This document shows, one piece after another, positions 1 through 8,865 of a stretch of 64,000 nucleotides of DNA (position 1 is its first letter; each line of letters starts with the position of its first letter). Under the pieces are notes generated by a model, which did not search any database, was not told the DNA's origin, and saw only the letters and a program-made list of their open reading frames with translations. The position numbers and the translations under genes were made by a program. The stretch is from Paenibacillus sp. LS1 (GTDB lineage Bacteria; Bacillota; Bacilli; Paenibacillales; Paenibacillaceae), in assembly GCF_026013365.1 (NCBI RefSeq), contig NZ_JAPDOE010000001.1:1054001-1118000 (forward strand). Reading direction: 5' to 3'.

Positions 1-1865
1 TCATTGCCCAGTACCTCCAGATAGTCCGAGGAATTGGTCACGATTACAGGGGTCGTGGTGTCATAACCTGCGGCTTGTATAGCTTCAAGATCAAATTCGA
101 TCAGGAGCTGACCATGGGAGATCTGTTCTCCTTCGTTCACTTTTACATCAAAATGCTGGCCTTTCAGTTTCACCGTATCCAATCCGACATGAATCAGAAG
201 TTCTACCCCTTCTACCGATCTCAGACCGATGGAATGTTTGGTTCGGAACACCGTCTCAACGGTACCATCAAACGGGGCAAACACCTTTCCAGCACTTGGC
301 TGAATCGCCATACCTTGTCCCATGGCCTCTTGTGAGAAGGCTTCGTCCTTCACCTCTCTTAGAGGCAGTACCTTACCTTCCAAAGGAGCAAAAACCACTT
401 TTTTGGATTTCAGTCCTGAAACCGAAGTTTGCGACTGAGAATCCATGGTGATTGGAGAAACTGGCTCACCTGATGGCTTACTCGCATTGGCAGACTCCGG
501 GCTTGCTACTGTATCCTGAAACCCAATCAGAAATACGCCTACAAAGGCAATAACGGAAGAAATCGCAACCGTAATCAGCGCATATAAAATATTGTTGGGA
601 TCATCACTGACAAAGATCGGCAATGTGGCAAGACCCGGGCCAACTGCTGTATACGCCTTCAGATTGACAATGCCCGCGAACATACCCGCTGCTCCCGCCC
701 CGATGATACAGGCCAAGAATGTCTTCTTCAGTCGGAGATGTACACCATAGATCGCTGGCTCAGTAATTCCGAACATACCTGAAATCCCGGCAGATAAGGC
801 GATCTGTTTCATTTTTGGGTCTTTCGATTTGAATGCTACGGCGAGCGCTCCTCCCCCTTGTGCCATGTTGGCAGCAAGCATTGAGACGAGGAACAGTGTT
901 TCGTAACCAGGTGAAGCAATTGCTCCAAAGATCACAGGATAAAACACTTTGTGCATCCCAAACATCACGATAAATGGCATTAACATCGACATAATAACGA
1001 CCGTTACCCAGCCCACTTTATCCTGTATCCAGAAGACACCCTCTGACATTCCCGTACCGATATATGTGCCCAATGGACCAAGTGCAATCAGCGAAACCGG
1101 GGCAACAATCAGAATCACAATGAGCGGTTTTAAAAATATTTTTACAGGACCGGGCGATACTTTATCAGCGAAACGTTCGATATATGACATGAACCAAACG
1201 GTCAAAATAATTGGGATGACGGAAGTTGCATAAGCAACATTCGGCACGTTCATACCAAGGAAATACACCGGTTCCTCTCCACCCAGAAGACCAATCATGT
1301 TGGGATGAAGCATAACCCCTCCCAGTAACACGGCTATATATGGATTGGCCTTAAACTTGTTTGCACTTGAGAAGGCAAGCAGCATGGGCAGGAAATAAAA
1401 GCCTGCATCCGCGATCGCATTCAAAAATACGTAAGCCTGATCTTCTTTGGTCATTATGCCGAAGACGGTAGCCAGCAACAGCAGAGCTTTGAGCATTCCA
1501 GAGGCTGCAATAGCCGGAATAATCGGTTGGAAGATGCCTGCGATGACATTGGCAAAAGCATTAAACAAACCCTTGGGACTGTAATCCCGTTGAGGCTTAA
1601 CCTCATCACTGGCAGTGTCCATACTTACTAACGGAGCCAGTTCGTTATATACATAACTTACATCATTACCAATGATGACCTGATATTGCCCGCCACTATC
1701 CACAGCTCCTATGACTCCATCTAACCGTTTGATCTCTTCTGTATTGGCAAGCTTTGAATTCTTAAGTGTAAAACGTAATCTTGTTGAACAATGAATTACT
1801 TGATTGATGTTATTATTTCCACCTACATGCTCCAAAATTTCCTGAGCCAGCTTTTTGGAATTCAT
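1..1865 (-). CDS. Beta-glucoside-type PTS permease, EIIBCA (3' end outside window)
   Basis: Membrane sugar permease that takes up and phosphorylates a sugar, probably a beta-glucoside, using HPr-phosphate. The first 621 codons are in the window and the stop lies beyond base 1. The order is IIB with phospho-Cys26 in HCSTRLRF, then a hydrophobic multi-span IIC domain (about residues 105-450), then IIA with LLIHVGLDTVKL carrying the active His. The IIC run FYFLPMLLAFSSANKF resembles BglF/BglP proteins. Start ATG has GGAGGTG 6-7 bases upstream. A LicT/BglG-type RNA site lies before the gene. The sugar is inferred from family resemblance; trehalose or sucrose permeases are the alternative. Confidence 0.9.
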   Translation of the reverse strand, partial: MNSKKLAQEILEHVGGNNNINQVIHCSTRLRFTLKNSKLANTEEIKRLDGVIGAVDSGGQYQVIIGNDVSYVYNELAPLVSMDTASDEVKPQRDYSPKGLFNAFANVIAGIFQPIIPAIAASGMLKALLLLATVFGIMTKEDQAYVFLNAIADAGFYFLPMLLAFSSANKFKANPYIAVLLGGVMLHPNMIGLLGGEEPVYFLGMNVPNVAYATSVIPIILTVWFMSYIERFADKVSPGPVKIFLKPLIVILIVAPVSLIALGPLGTYIGTGMSEGVFWIQDKVGWVTVVIMSMLMPFIVMFGMHKVFYPVIFGAIASPGYETLFLVSMLAANMAQGGGALAVAFKSKDPKMKQIALSAGISGMFGITEPAIYGVHLRLKKTFLACIIGAGAAGMFAGIVNLKAYTAVGPGLATLPIFVSDDPNNILYALITVAISSVIAFVGVFLIGFQDTVASPESANASKPSGEPVSPITMDSQSQTSVSGLKSKKVVFAPLEGKVLPLREVKDEAFSQEAMGQGMAIQPSAGKVFAPFDGTVETVFRTKHSIGLRSVEGVELLIHVGLDTVKLKGQHFDVKVNEGEQISHGQLLIEFDLEAIQAAGYDTTTPVIVTNSSDYLEVLGN

Positions 1866-1899
1866 AACGACACCTCCGCCATTTCTTCTTGATGGGAAC

Positions 1900-1956
1900 A
1901 AAAAAAGACCTAAAAAGGGTAGGAAAAAGAAACTCTTCCCACCCAATCTAGGTCTT
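1900..1956 (-). terminator. Leader terminator (attenuator) of the PTS gene
   Basis: Outer stem AGACCTA/TAGGTCT, inner G-rich/C-rich stem, then seven T on the minus strand, ending about 35 bases before the PTS start. It overlaps the RAT site by six bases, so RAT folding prevents it. Confidence 0.88.
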
Positions 1957-1978
1957 GCCTGCCGAACAGTAACACGCC
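1951..1978 (-). promoter_or_regulatory. Ribonucleic antiterminator (RAT) site for a BglG/LicT-family protein
   Basis: On the minus strand the 28-base sequence contains GTTACTG...GGCAGGCAAGACC, nearly identical to the RAT sites of B. subtilis licS/bglP and sacB. Its 3' bases (AGACCT) are also the 5' arm of the terminator that follows, which is the usual mutually exclusive arrangement. The antiterminator protein gene is not in the window; it may lie downstream of the PTS gene, beyond base 1. Confidence 0.88.
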
Positions 1979-2000
1979 ATCGTTGGATGAATGTTATTCA

Positions 2001-2006
2001 ATTATA
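2001..2006 (-). promoter_or_regulatory. Probable -10 box of the PTS promoter
   Basis: A perfect TATAAT on the minus strand, about 25 bases before the RAT site. No good -35 hexamer sits 16-18 bases upstream, so activation or a weak promoter is possible. Confidence 0.4.
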
Positions 2007-2194
2007 TGAACGAAAAAGAATATGAATATTTGAAATGTATTCGTACTAAAGCTTGAAGCTGTCACATATGAAAACGTTGATTTTGTTTTACCCGGGTAAG
2101 TAGTTCTCTTAAGCGTTTTCAAAATCAGTATATCAACTCTTCTGATACAGTGCAAGCGGTTAAGCGAAATTAATGATTTCTTCATCTGTAGTGA

Positions 2195-2200
2195 TATAAT
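2195..2200 (+). promoter_or_regulatory. Extended -10 promoter of the LysR gene
   Basis: TGATATAAT gives an extended -10 (TGnTATAAT) 26 bases before the LysR start. No convincing -35. Confidence 0.45.
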
Positions 2201-2225
2201 GATGGCATAACGAAAGGAATGACCA

Positions 2226-3152
2226 ATGACAATGGAATTCAGACAACTTCAATATACGCTGCAAATCGCGGCCGAACGAAATTTCTCTCGGGCAGCAGAG
2301 AAGCTGCATATTGCCCAGCCTTCATTAAGCCAGCAATTATCCAAATTGGAAAAAGAATTGGGAGTCCTGCTATTTCAGCGTAATACGAGTACCGTGGAGT
2401 TAACCCATGCCGGTGTTACGTTTGTCGAGCAAGCCCAAAAGATCGTAGATGCCGTGGAGCTATTGCGTCAGGAGATGTCAGACATCTCCCAGCTGCGCAA
2501 AGGTAAAGTCGTTGTGGGCAGCATGCCCATCACAGGCTCACACCTGCTCCCACACGTGCTTCCTGCGTTCCAACAAGCGTATCCCGAGGTTGAAGTCACC
2601 TTGTTAGAAGACTCCGGTCTTACGCTTGAGAAATTGACTGCAAGCGGCAAAGCAGATCTCAGTCTGCTATCGCTTCCTTTACAAGAAGCAAGTCTCGCCT
2701 ACGTTGCCATTGGAGAGGAACGGATTGATCTGGCAGTTCCACCGAATCATCCCCTCGCTCGCAGAGCAGATCCGGAACATTTGCTACCTGTGCGAATTGA
2801 AGAACTTCGGGATGAACCCTTTGTTGTATTGAAAAAAGGACAGGGCTTCCGCAAACTTACATTTGATCTCTGTGAGCAGGCTGGCTTCGATCCCCAAGTT
2901 GTGTTTGAGAGCACAAATATTGAAACCGTTCAGTCGCTGGTCGCCACTGGTATGGGTATCACACTGGTTCCACGCTTTATCGCCCGTGCCCCACGCAGTG
3001 AATTCGTGCCTGTTTACGTCCCGCTTGCTGAGCCGACACCCAGCAGAACACTTGTTGTGGCTTATCGTCAAGGCAGAGTGCTGTCGAAGGCAGCCGAAGC
3101 ATTCATTCATACGTTTCAACAAACCGTGGCCGAACTGTCTCAAGGAGACTAA
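2226..3152 (+). CDS. LysR-family transcriptional regulator
   Basis: DNA-binding regulator of 308 aa, the usual LysR length. The N-terminal winged helix-turn-helix (about residues 4-63) contains FSRAAEKLHIAQPSLSQQLS, followed by a linker helix and a periplasmic-binding-like effector domain. It is transcribed divergently from the PTS gene across a 360-base gap. Whether it controls that gene or another target is unknown, because LysR effectors cannot be read from sequence. The start at 2226 is used; an in-frame ATG at 2232 (MEFRQLQ) is an alternative that matches typical LysR N-termini. Confidence 0.9.
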   Translation: MTMEFRQLQYTLQIAAERNFSRAAEKLHIAQPSLSQQLSKLEKELGVLLFQRNTSTVELTHAGVTFVEQAQKIVDAVELLRQEMSDISQLRKGKVVVGSMPITGSHLLPHVLPAFQQAYPEVEVTLLEDSGLTLEKLTASGKADLSLLSLPLQEASLAYVAIGEERIDLAVPPNHPLARRADPEHLLPVRIEELRDEPFVVLKKGQGFRKLTFDLCEQAGFDPQVVFESTNIETVQSLVATGMGITLVPRFIARAPRSEFVPVYVPLAEPTPSRTLVVAYRQGRVLSKAAEAFIHTFQQTVAELSQGD

Positions 3153-3196
3153 TGAATTGCGCCTATGGATATGGAGACATATGGTACTGAACCAAA

Positions 3197-3230
3197 ACAA
3201 AGGCTTGACCCAAATGGGCCAAGCCTTTGT
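3197..3230. terminator. Terminator after the LysR gene
   Basis: An 11-bp perfect stem (ACAAAGGCTTG / CAAGCCTTTGT) with a further GC-rich inner part, 45 bases after the LysR stop. The T-tract is weak on the plus strand and slightly better on the minus. Confidence 0.6.
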
Positions 3231-3386
3231 CATATACTCGTTTCCCGCATCCGCAGGATAGAGTTCTTACATTGCAATCACAGTATCTGGTTACAGTACA
3301 ATGTTGCTTGTTAAGTCGTTTAGCTTCAATGCTAATTTATAATGTTAACGTAGAAACGTACATAAGAAAACTTCATGTTTGGCGGT

Positions 3387-3572
3387 TTATTTACGCAAAT
3401 TACGATCGCTTGTCAGCCTGTTTTGCTGATTCATGACACGGCCTTCATCCTGAACAGTAGAATCAGGGGGTGATAGCCCTCCTGCTCCATTCTCTAAGAA
3501 TGCCCTTAAGTGATCTTCCCTTGTGTTATCCTGTTCCAGTCTCCTGAGCGTATCTTTCACATGGTTGTCCAT
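3387..3572 (-). CDS. Small hydrophilic protein, function unknown
   Basis: A 61-aa ORF supported by AAGGAG 11 bases before the ATG and by lying alone in an otherwise empty gap. It is charged and rich in Asp, Asn, Arg and Gln, with no membrane segment, no cysteine and no recognised domain. Upstream is a possible forespore-type promoter (GTTTA, 15 bases, GGTAATGATA). I do not recognise the family. A small spore-associated protein would fit but is inference only. Confidence 0.5.
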   Translation of the reverse strand: MDNHVKDTLRRLEQDNTREDHLRAFLENGAGGLSPPDSTVQDEGRVMNQQNRLTSDRNLRK

Positions 3573-3603
3573 TGATTGATCATCTCCTTGGTAACGGGAT
3601 AGT

Positions 3604-3633
3604 TATCATTACCCGTGTCCTGGAAGAATAAAC
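3604..3633 (-). promoter_or_regulatory. Possible sigma-F/sigma-G-like promoter of the small gene
   Basis: Minus strand GTTTA (matches GYWTA), a 15-base spacer, then GGTAATGATA (one mismatch to GGNNANAWTR). The predicted start of transcription is about 25 bases before the ATG, with the ribosome site between. Short motifs like this arise by chance. Confidence 0.3.
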
Positions 3634-3663
3634 ACTTTCTCTGCAGAATTTATTTCATTTTTT

Positions 3664-4485
3664 TTATTTTTCGCCAAAATAAACGCCAGGTCTACGGTCC
3701 TCAAACACGGGAATCCGTCCGCGAACCTCATCTACCAGAGATGGACGAATAATTCCGGTCACGATCTCTTCTCCTTCGCCACCTTCAGCCACAATCTCAC
3801 CCCAAGGATCAATGATGAGGGAATGTCCGAAAAATTCGGTCTCTCCCCCTTTACCTACACGGTTACATGCGATCACATACATCTGATTCTCAATCGCTCG
3901 TGCCGTAAGCAACGTACGCCAGTGGTGCAAACGAGGGTTCGGCCATTCGGCCGGTACGATCAATGCCTTGGCACCATTCAAAGCAAGTGTGCGGGCAAGT
4001 TCCGGAAACCGGATATCATAACAGATCGAAGCACCCGCTGTAAGACCGTTCTCCAATTCAAAAATTTCAGGTTCCGCACCAGGCTGTAGATATTTCTCTT
4101 CATCCATCAGACGGAACAAATGTAATTTATCGTATCGAGTTACCTGTTTTCCTTCACGATTATAAGCGTACATTGTATTGTATATTTGACCATCCCGTTT
4201 CTCAGCGATTGAACCGCCAACGATGGAAATTTGATGTTTTTGGGCAAAAGCAGACAGCCACTCCCGGGATTTCTGGCCTTCCGGGTCAGCGAGTTCATGA
4301 ATTTGCGACAAAGCGTAGCCCGTATTCCACATCTCAGGTAACACCGCCAGCCCCAGATCCGGATATTGTTCTACCGCACGTTCAAGTAACGTCTGCATAT
4401 GTTTATGATTGGCCTCAGGGTCTCCGAGCTGAATATCGCCCTGAATCAAGGCTACACGCATTTCTCCCTGTTCGTTTTCTGTCAT
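3664..4485 (-). CDS. mtnU: Carbon-nitrogen hydrolase, MtnU-like omega-amidase
   Basis: Nitrilase-superfamily amidase of 273 aa. The catalytic triad is visible as Glu51 (LPEMWNTGY), Lys120 (RYDKLHLF) and Cys155 (ICYDIRFPEL). The family includes B. subtilis MtnU (YkrU), thought to hydrolyse the alpha-ketoglutaramate left when glutamine-dependent MtnE makes methionine. The nearby mtnE and mtnWXB genes support that role, although btr and the binding-protein gene lie between them. The start at 4485 has GAGGAG 8 bases upstream. Other omega-amidases share these motifs, so the symbol rests partly on context. Confidence 0.78.
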   Translation of the reverse strand: MTENEQGEMRVALIQGDIQLGDPEANHKHMQTLLERAVEQYPDLGLAVLPEMWNTGYALSQIHELADPEGQKSREWLSAFAQKHQISIVGGSIAEKRDGQIYNTMYAYNREGKQVTRYDKLHLFRLMDEEKYLQPGAEPEIFELENGLTAGASICYDIRFPELARTLALNGAKALIVPAEWPNPRLHHWRTLLTARAIENQMYVIACNRVGKGGETEFFGHSLIIDPWGEIVAEGGEGEEIVTGIIRPSLVDEVRGRIPVFEDRRPGVYFGEK

Positions 4486-4558
4486 GACAAGCACTCCTCT
4501 GAACCGTAATACCTGCTATCATAGCTTGATCCTCCTGAGGACTGCAAGCCTGTTTTCG

Positions 4559-6181
4559 TTATGAACTTCCACATAACAACTCAGGCAGCAGAGTCAATAA
4601 TCGATCACTCGTGAGCGCGTCACCCACATTCCAGATCGACTCCTCCACAGGGTACACCCGTCCATTCTGCACAGCCGGAAGGGCCTTCCAACTGGGACTT
4701 TTCATCAGGATCTCTGTCGCCTGCCGGGCTACAATTTCCTCAGGCAACATAACAAATACATGATCTCCCGCATACTGACGTACCGCTTCAGCCGAAATTT
4801 CCTTATAGGCTCTGCCCGCAGTAAGTGCTTCCTTCACTTTGTTAACTGGCCTGAATCCCATCGGATGATATAACAATGGCGCCAGACCGATATTGCCCAT
4901 AACAAATAATCGTGCACCCCGATGGTATGTAAATACAGATGCCGTTTCCCCTGCTTCAATCGCCATATGGATCTTCGTCCACATCTGCTCAGTACGATCC
5001 CCATAGGAGGTTAGCCATTGTTCAGCCTGAGATTGTCTGCCAAACCAATTGCCCAAACTGCGCACTCGCTCGTCCAACATGGCATGTGAGTTGTAAGCGA
5101 GTGTTGGTGCAATACGGGAAAGTTGTTCATATTGCTGTTCGTTGTTGCTATCAAAAATAATCAAATCCGGCTTCATGATAACAGCTGCTTCCACATTAAC
5201 CGGAGCAACCGCGTCATATGTCTGATCTCCCAATATCTGAACGCCCAACATCAGCAGATCTCCAGCTGAATCTCCGTAATACATAATTCGCTCCGGGTTT
5301 ACTGGAATATTCACATCATGACCTAACCAATCTTGTACCAACGTCTGTTGCTGAATAGATCTGTCATATTGACGAGGAGACAATCCGGTGATTTGGCGAA
5401 AACGCCTGCTGAAATAATACTCATCCTTAAACCCCACGCGGCTCGCTATATCCCGAAGCGGTTCATCCGATTTGCGAAGCCATTCCTTGGCATGTTTAAT
5501 GCGCACATGATTCACATAATCGAGCGGCTTGTGACCCGTGAGTTGTCTGAACAGGGTCGTATACTGTACAGGTCTGACTTCCGCAAGACGTGCCAGTTTC
5601 TGTACAGTGATTTCTTCAGCATAATGGTCGTCTACATACTGAATCGTACTGTATAACCTTGCTTCCATGCTCTGCTCCGTCTTTGGAGAAGTGTATCGGG
5701 TAATGATCATCTCCATCCATTTTTGGAACTGTGCATTCAGATGGCTGTATTCAGCATCTGTTTTATAATTCCGAATGACATACATTTGCTCCAGCAGCCC
5801 ACTTAACGGAGCATAGGGATAACCATTCAATTGGTTTCTCTGTTCAAATACAGGGCGGGTAAAGAGCTCAGGATCACCCGTCAAGACGTGAATAACATCA
5901 AATGCCATCATAATATATTTCAATTCCAAGTTATTACGATGTTCAATCTGGTACCCTTCTCCCGGAGATAGCGGATAAACACATCCCGGAGTAAACGGAA
6001 ACTGTTCATGTCCAATATATAAACGCCCATCCCCTTCTTCACAGATCAGGAACGCATGTTTCTCGCAAGCTACTTCCAGCATAATCTGTTCAGGTGGTTC
6101 AATTCGTCGTACCAGATGATCCAGCCGAAACATGAATGCTGAAAAGAACAACGTTCCCCCATCGGCATCCAAAGCCTGCAT
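4559..6181 (-). CDS. btr: AraC-type regulator fused to a siderophore-binding domain (Btr-like)
   Basis: A 540-aa transcriptional activator with three parts: an N-terminal cupin-like region (about 1-160), two AraC helix-turn-helix motifs (about 175-275, ending GFKDEYYFSRRFRQITGLSPRQY) and a C-terminal TroA/FeuA-like binding domain (about 285-540). This is the layout of B. subtilis Btr (YbbB), which senses bacillibactin and switches on feuABC. The C-terminal domain closely resembles the adjacent binding protein (shared GETASVF, RLFVM, LLY). A Fur-type box lies 26 bases before the ATG. The actual siderophore is not known. Confidence 0.85.
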   Translation of the reverse strand: MQALDADGGTLFFSAFMFRLDHLVRRIEPPEQIMLEVACEKHAFLICEEGDGRLYIGHEQFPFTPGCVYPLSPGEGYQIEHRNNLELKYIMMAFDVIHVLTGDPELFTRPVFEQRNQLNGYPYAPLSGLLEQMYVIRNYKTDAEYSHLNAQFQKWMEMIITRYTSPKTEQSMEARLYSTIQYVDDHYAEEITVQKLARLAEVRPVQYTTLFRQLTGHKPLDYVNHVRIKHAKEWLRKSDEPLRDIASRVGFKDEYYFSRRFRQITGLSPRQYDRSIQQQTLVQDWLGHDVNIPVNPERIMYYGDSAGDLLMLGVQILGDQTYDAVAPVNVEAAVIMKPDLIIFDSNNEQQYEQLSRIAPTLAYNSHAMLDERVRSLGNWFGRQSQAEQWLTSYGDRTEQMWTKIHMAIEAGETASVFTYHRGARLFVMGNIGLAPLLYHPMGFRPVNKVKEALTAGRAYKEISAEAVRQYAGDHVFVMLPEEIVARQATEILMKSPSWKALPAVQNGRVYPVEESIWNVGDALTSDRLLTLLPELLCGSS

Positions 6182-6206
6182 GTCGGTTCACCTCGTTTTT
6201 ATAAAA

Positions 6207-6221
6207 TGAGAATAATTATCA
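6207..6221 (-). promoter_or_regulatory. Fur box upstream of the Btr-like gene
   Basis: TGAGAATAATTATCA matches the 7-1-7 Fur consensus TGATAATNATTATCA at 14 of 15 positions (N counted as a match), 26 bases before the start codon. Confidence 0.7.
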
Positions 6222-6286
6222 ATCATTCTGTATGATCTGATTATAAGCGAGCGATTGTTAATAATCCAGATACGAGTTTAATCAGC

Positions 6287-6319
6287 AAAAAAGAGCGTTC
6301 AACGATATGTTGAAGGCTC
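6287..6319 (-). terminator. Terminator after the siderophore-binding protein gene
   Basis: Minus-strand stem GAGC-TTCAAC / GTTGAA-GCTC with one mismatch, then six T. It separates the binding-protein gene from the btr promoter, so the two are probably separate transcripts. Confidence 0.75.
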
Positions 6320-6380
6320 CTTTTACTTTTATAAAATGCATTCTCAAAGGTATTACTGGTGCCTTACTAGCTCGTCACCA

Positions 6381-7376
6381 TTATTGAATCATCTGTTTTG
6401 GCAGCTCTTGTAACAGCCACTCCCTGGAAAGAGCATCACTAGAAGCTTTTACGATATTAAAACGATACACTTTTCCTTCTTTTACCGCAGGCAAGTTCTT
6501 CCAGATTGAACTATCCAGTAATTCCTTGGTGGATTGCTTGGCATCGTCGGTTACAGGATCCAGAATAAATATCCGATCACCGGCAAATTCAGATAATTTT
6601 TCAGTTGAAATCTCTACGAATCCCATGTCTTCATCCAATACTTTCTGGATTTCCGCGGTTGGCTTCAGCCCGTCTTTTCCATATAACAACTGTGGCAATC
6701 CTGCACCCGCCATAACAAACAGACGATTCCCGGGATACATGGTGAATACCGAAGCCGTCTCCCCTTCTTTCAATCCGTTCTCATGAAGTTGCGTCCACAT
6801 CTCTTCTGTCGCTTTTTGATGAGCCGTGATCCAGTCCTCTGCCTCTTGCTTCTTATTCAACAAGTCGCCAAGAATGCGCATGCGGTCTTCTATTGACCCG
6901 AACGAATCAAATGTAACCGTTGGTGCCACCTTCGCGATCTGATCGTATTGCGCCTCATCACTGTTCGAGAAAATGATCAGATCGGGATTTAAGGCTAGCG
7001 CCTTTTCCACACTGATCGGAAATCCTACATCCTCTGCCTGAGCAACCTGATCATCGTATACGGTTCCATCCTGACGAAGTATGCCTACAGGAACAACACC
7101 AAGCGCAAGCAGATCCCCGGTAACTTCTCCATGATAGATGACACGTTTCGGTGTTACAGGGACCTCTACTTCATGGCCTGTCCAATCTTTGAATACTCGG
7201 GTCTCGCCCTCTTTCGTCTCTTCCGTTGCGGGTTGGGTCTCCTTGGTTTCTGTGGCTGCTTTGGAATCATCTGCTCCAGCAGCAGGTGTTGTAGCCTGAT
7301 TTCCACAAGCCAGCAACAGAATGGATAACCACGTAACCGTAAATAATACTGCCGTATTTCGAATGCCCTTTTTCAT
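6381..7376 (-). CDS. Siderophore-binding lipoprotein of an iron ABC transporter (FeuA-like)
   Basis: Extracellular ferric-siderophore receptor of 331 aa, anchored by a lipid. The signal peptide has lipobox LLAC with Cys24. After a Thr/Glu-rich linker comes the fold common to FeuA/FhuD-type binding proteins (KDWTGHEVEVPVTPKRVI; GDLLALGV; NPDLIIF). The start at 7376 is chosen because GGGGGAG lies 8 bases upstream and the signal peptide then begins properly. A near-consensus Fur box lies 45 bases upstream. No permease or ATPase gene is adjacent, so it must share a transporter encoded elsewhere. Confidence 0.87.
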   Translation of the reverse strand: MKKGIRNTAVLFTVTWLSILLLACGNQATTPAAGADDSKAATETKETQPATEETKEGETRVFKDWTGHEVEVPVTPKRVIYHGEVTGDLLALGVVPVGILRQDGTVYDDQVAQAEDVGFPISVEKALALNPDLIIFSNSDEAQYDQIAKVAPTVTFDSFGSIEDRMRILGDLLNKKQEAEDWITAHQKATEEMWTQLHENGLKEGETASVFTMYPGNRLFVMAGAGLPQLLYGKDGLKPTAEIQKVLDEDMGFVEISTEKLSEFAGDRIFILDPVTDDAKQSTKELLDSSIWKNLPAVKEGKVYRFNIVKASSDALSREWLLQELPKQMIQ

Positions 7377-7420
7377 TTCTATTTCTCCCCCTATATCATG
7401 TGCGTTGTGCAAGGAATTAA

Positions 7421-7440
7421 TGATATTGATTATCATTATC
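7421..7440 (-). promoter_or_regulatory. Fur box upstream of the siderophore-binding protein gene
   Basis: TGATATTGATTATCA (7421-7435) matches the 7-1-7 Fur consensus with one mismatch; read as a 19-mer it matches 18 of 19 positions of GATAATGATTATCATTATC. Predicts repression by iron. Confidence 0.82.
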
Positions 7441-7636
7441 GGATATTATCATAAAACATGGCTTCTCTCAGCTCAATGGACAAAACTAAATGAGCACTTT
7501 CAGTTTTGTACAATACTCCGCTCTTTGCGCCTATGTACTGTATATTCAAGTGGATTTCCCTCTATACAGCTCGGGATTGACGTGATAAATTAATGAGAAC
7601 TATTTGCCATTTTTAATAACCGGAGTGATGAATATA

Positions 7637-8845
7637 ATGACCAATTCAGACCATACATCTGCTCGTTCAGCTTTTACGATACCGACTTCTGATGTGATGA
7701 CACAGCTGCCAACGCAATTTTTTGCTACCCTTGTTCAAAATGTAAATCGCGAAATCGCAAGTGGACATGACGTGATCAACCTGGGTCAGGGGAACCCGGA
7801 TACACCTACACCACCTCATATTGTGAAAACACTGCAAGAATCGGCTGAAAATCCCCTCTACCACAAATATTCACCCTTTAGAGGATACTCTTTCCTGAAG
7901 GAAGCTGTAGCCAAACGGTATAAGGAAGATTACAACGTTGATCTGGATCCCGAGACTGAAGTTGCCATTTTGTTCGGGGGCAAAACAGGTCTGGTTCAGT
8001 TACCACAGGTACTGCTTAACCCCGGCGACACCGTCCTCGTTCCCGATCCGGGCTACCCGGATTACTGGTCTGGTGTTGCACTCGCCAAAGCAAACATGTC
8101 ATTTATGCCTTTGCTGGAGTCCAATGCATACCTGCCGAATTACGAAGCTGTTACAGCCGAAGATCGGGAGAAGGCCAAGCTGATGTTCCTGAACTATCCC
8201 AACAATCCAACGTCAGCAACGGCACCACTTTCGTTCTACGAAGATACGGTTGAATTTGCCCTTCAAAATCAAATTGTCGTTGCGAGCGATTTTGCTTATG
8301 GTGCGATTGGATTTGACGGACATCGTCCCGTAAGTTTCCTACAAGCCCCTGGTGCCAAAGAAGTGGGCATCGAGTTCTATACGTTATCCAAAACATACAA
8401 CATGGCTGGATGGCGTGTTGGATTCGCGCTTGGTAATGCAGAGATTGTCTCTAAAATCAATCTGCTTCAGGATCATATCTATGTCAGTCTCTTCGGTGGG
8501 ATTCAGGCTGCGGCAACGGAAGCACTTACTGGCTCTCAGGAATGTGTTACTTCGCTGGTTGCACGTTATGAATCCCGTCGCAATGCGTTTTATGACGCTC
8601 TTTCCTCTATTGGTTGGCAAGCTTCGAAACCCGCAGGTTCATTCTTCAGCTGGTTGCCTGTACCTGCAGGTTATACCTCCGCTTCATTTGCAGACTTGTT
8701 ACTGCGAGAAGCCAAGGTGGCCGTAGCCCCAGGTATTGGTTTTGGTTCGCATGGTGAAGGCTATGTGCGCGCAGGACTGCTAAGTGATGAAAACCGATTA
8801 CGCGAAGCTGTGGAGCGGATTGGCAAGCTGAATTTATTCAAGTAA
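7637..8845 (+). CDS. mtnE: Methionine salvage aminotransferase MtnE
   Basis: PLP-dependent aminotransferase that converts 2-keto-4-methylthiobutyrate to methionine, the last step of methionine salvage. It has 402 aa, close to B. subtilis MtnE (YkrV). Visible family stretches include LPTQFFA, VINLGQGNPDTPTP, HKYSPFRGYSFLKEA, VPDPGYPDYWSGV, FLNYPNNPT and the PLP lysine in TLSKTYNMAGWR. The start at 7637 is chosen because GGAG lies 11 bases upstream; a longer form from 7604 has no ribosome site, and ATG 7628 is too close to it. No terminator was seen before the proB leader. Confidence 0.9.
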   Translation: MTNSDHTSARSAFTIPTSDVMTQLPTQFFATLVQNVNREIASGHDVINLGQGNPDTPTPPHIVKTLQESAENPLYHKYSPFRGYSFLKEAVAKRYKEDYNVDLDPETEVAILFGGKTGLVQLPQVLLNPGDTVLVPDPGYPDYWSGVALAKANMSFMPLLESNAYLPNYEAVTAEDREKAKLMFLNYPNNPTSATAPLSFYEDTVEFALQNQIVVASDFAYGAIGFDGHRPVSFLQAPGAKEVGIEFYTLSKTYNMAGWRVGFALGNAEIVSKINLLQDHIYVSLFGGIQAAATEALTGSQECVTSLVARYESRRNAFYDALSSIGWQASKPAGSFFSWLPVPAGYTSASFADLLLREAKVAVAPGIGFGSHGEGYVRAGLLSDENRLREAVERIGKLNLFK

Positions 8846-8865
8846 TTTACAGGACCATAACCCCT

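Noticed and set aside
2069..2166. Three cre-like sequences before the PTS gene
   Set aside because: Each has two or more mismatches and none overlaps the predicted -10; kept only as a remark, not as sites.
7480..7509. ACAAAACT / AGTTTTGT inverted repeat before mtnE
   Set aside because: Short and without T-tract; no evidence it is an operator. No S-box core was found here either.
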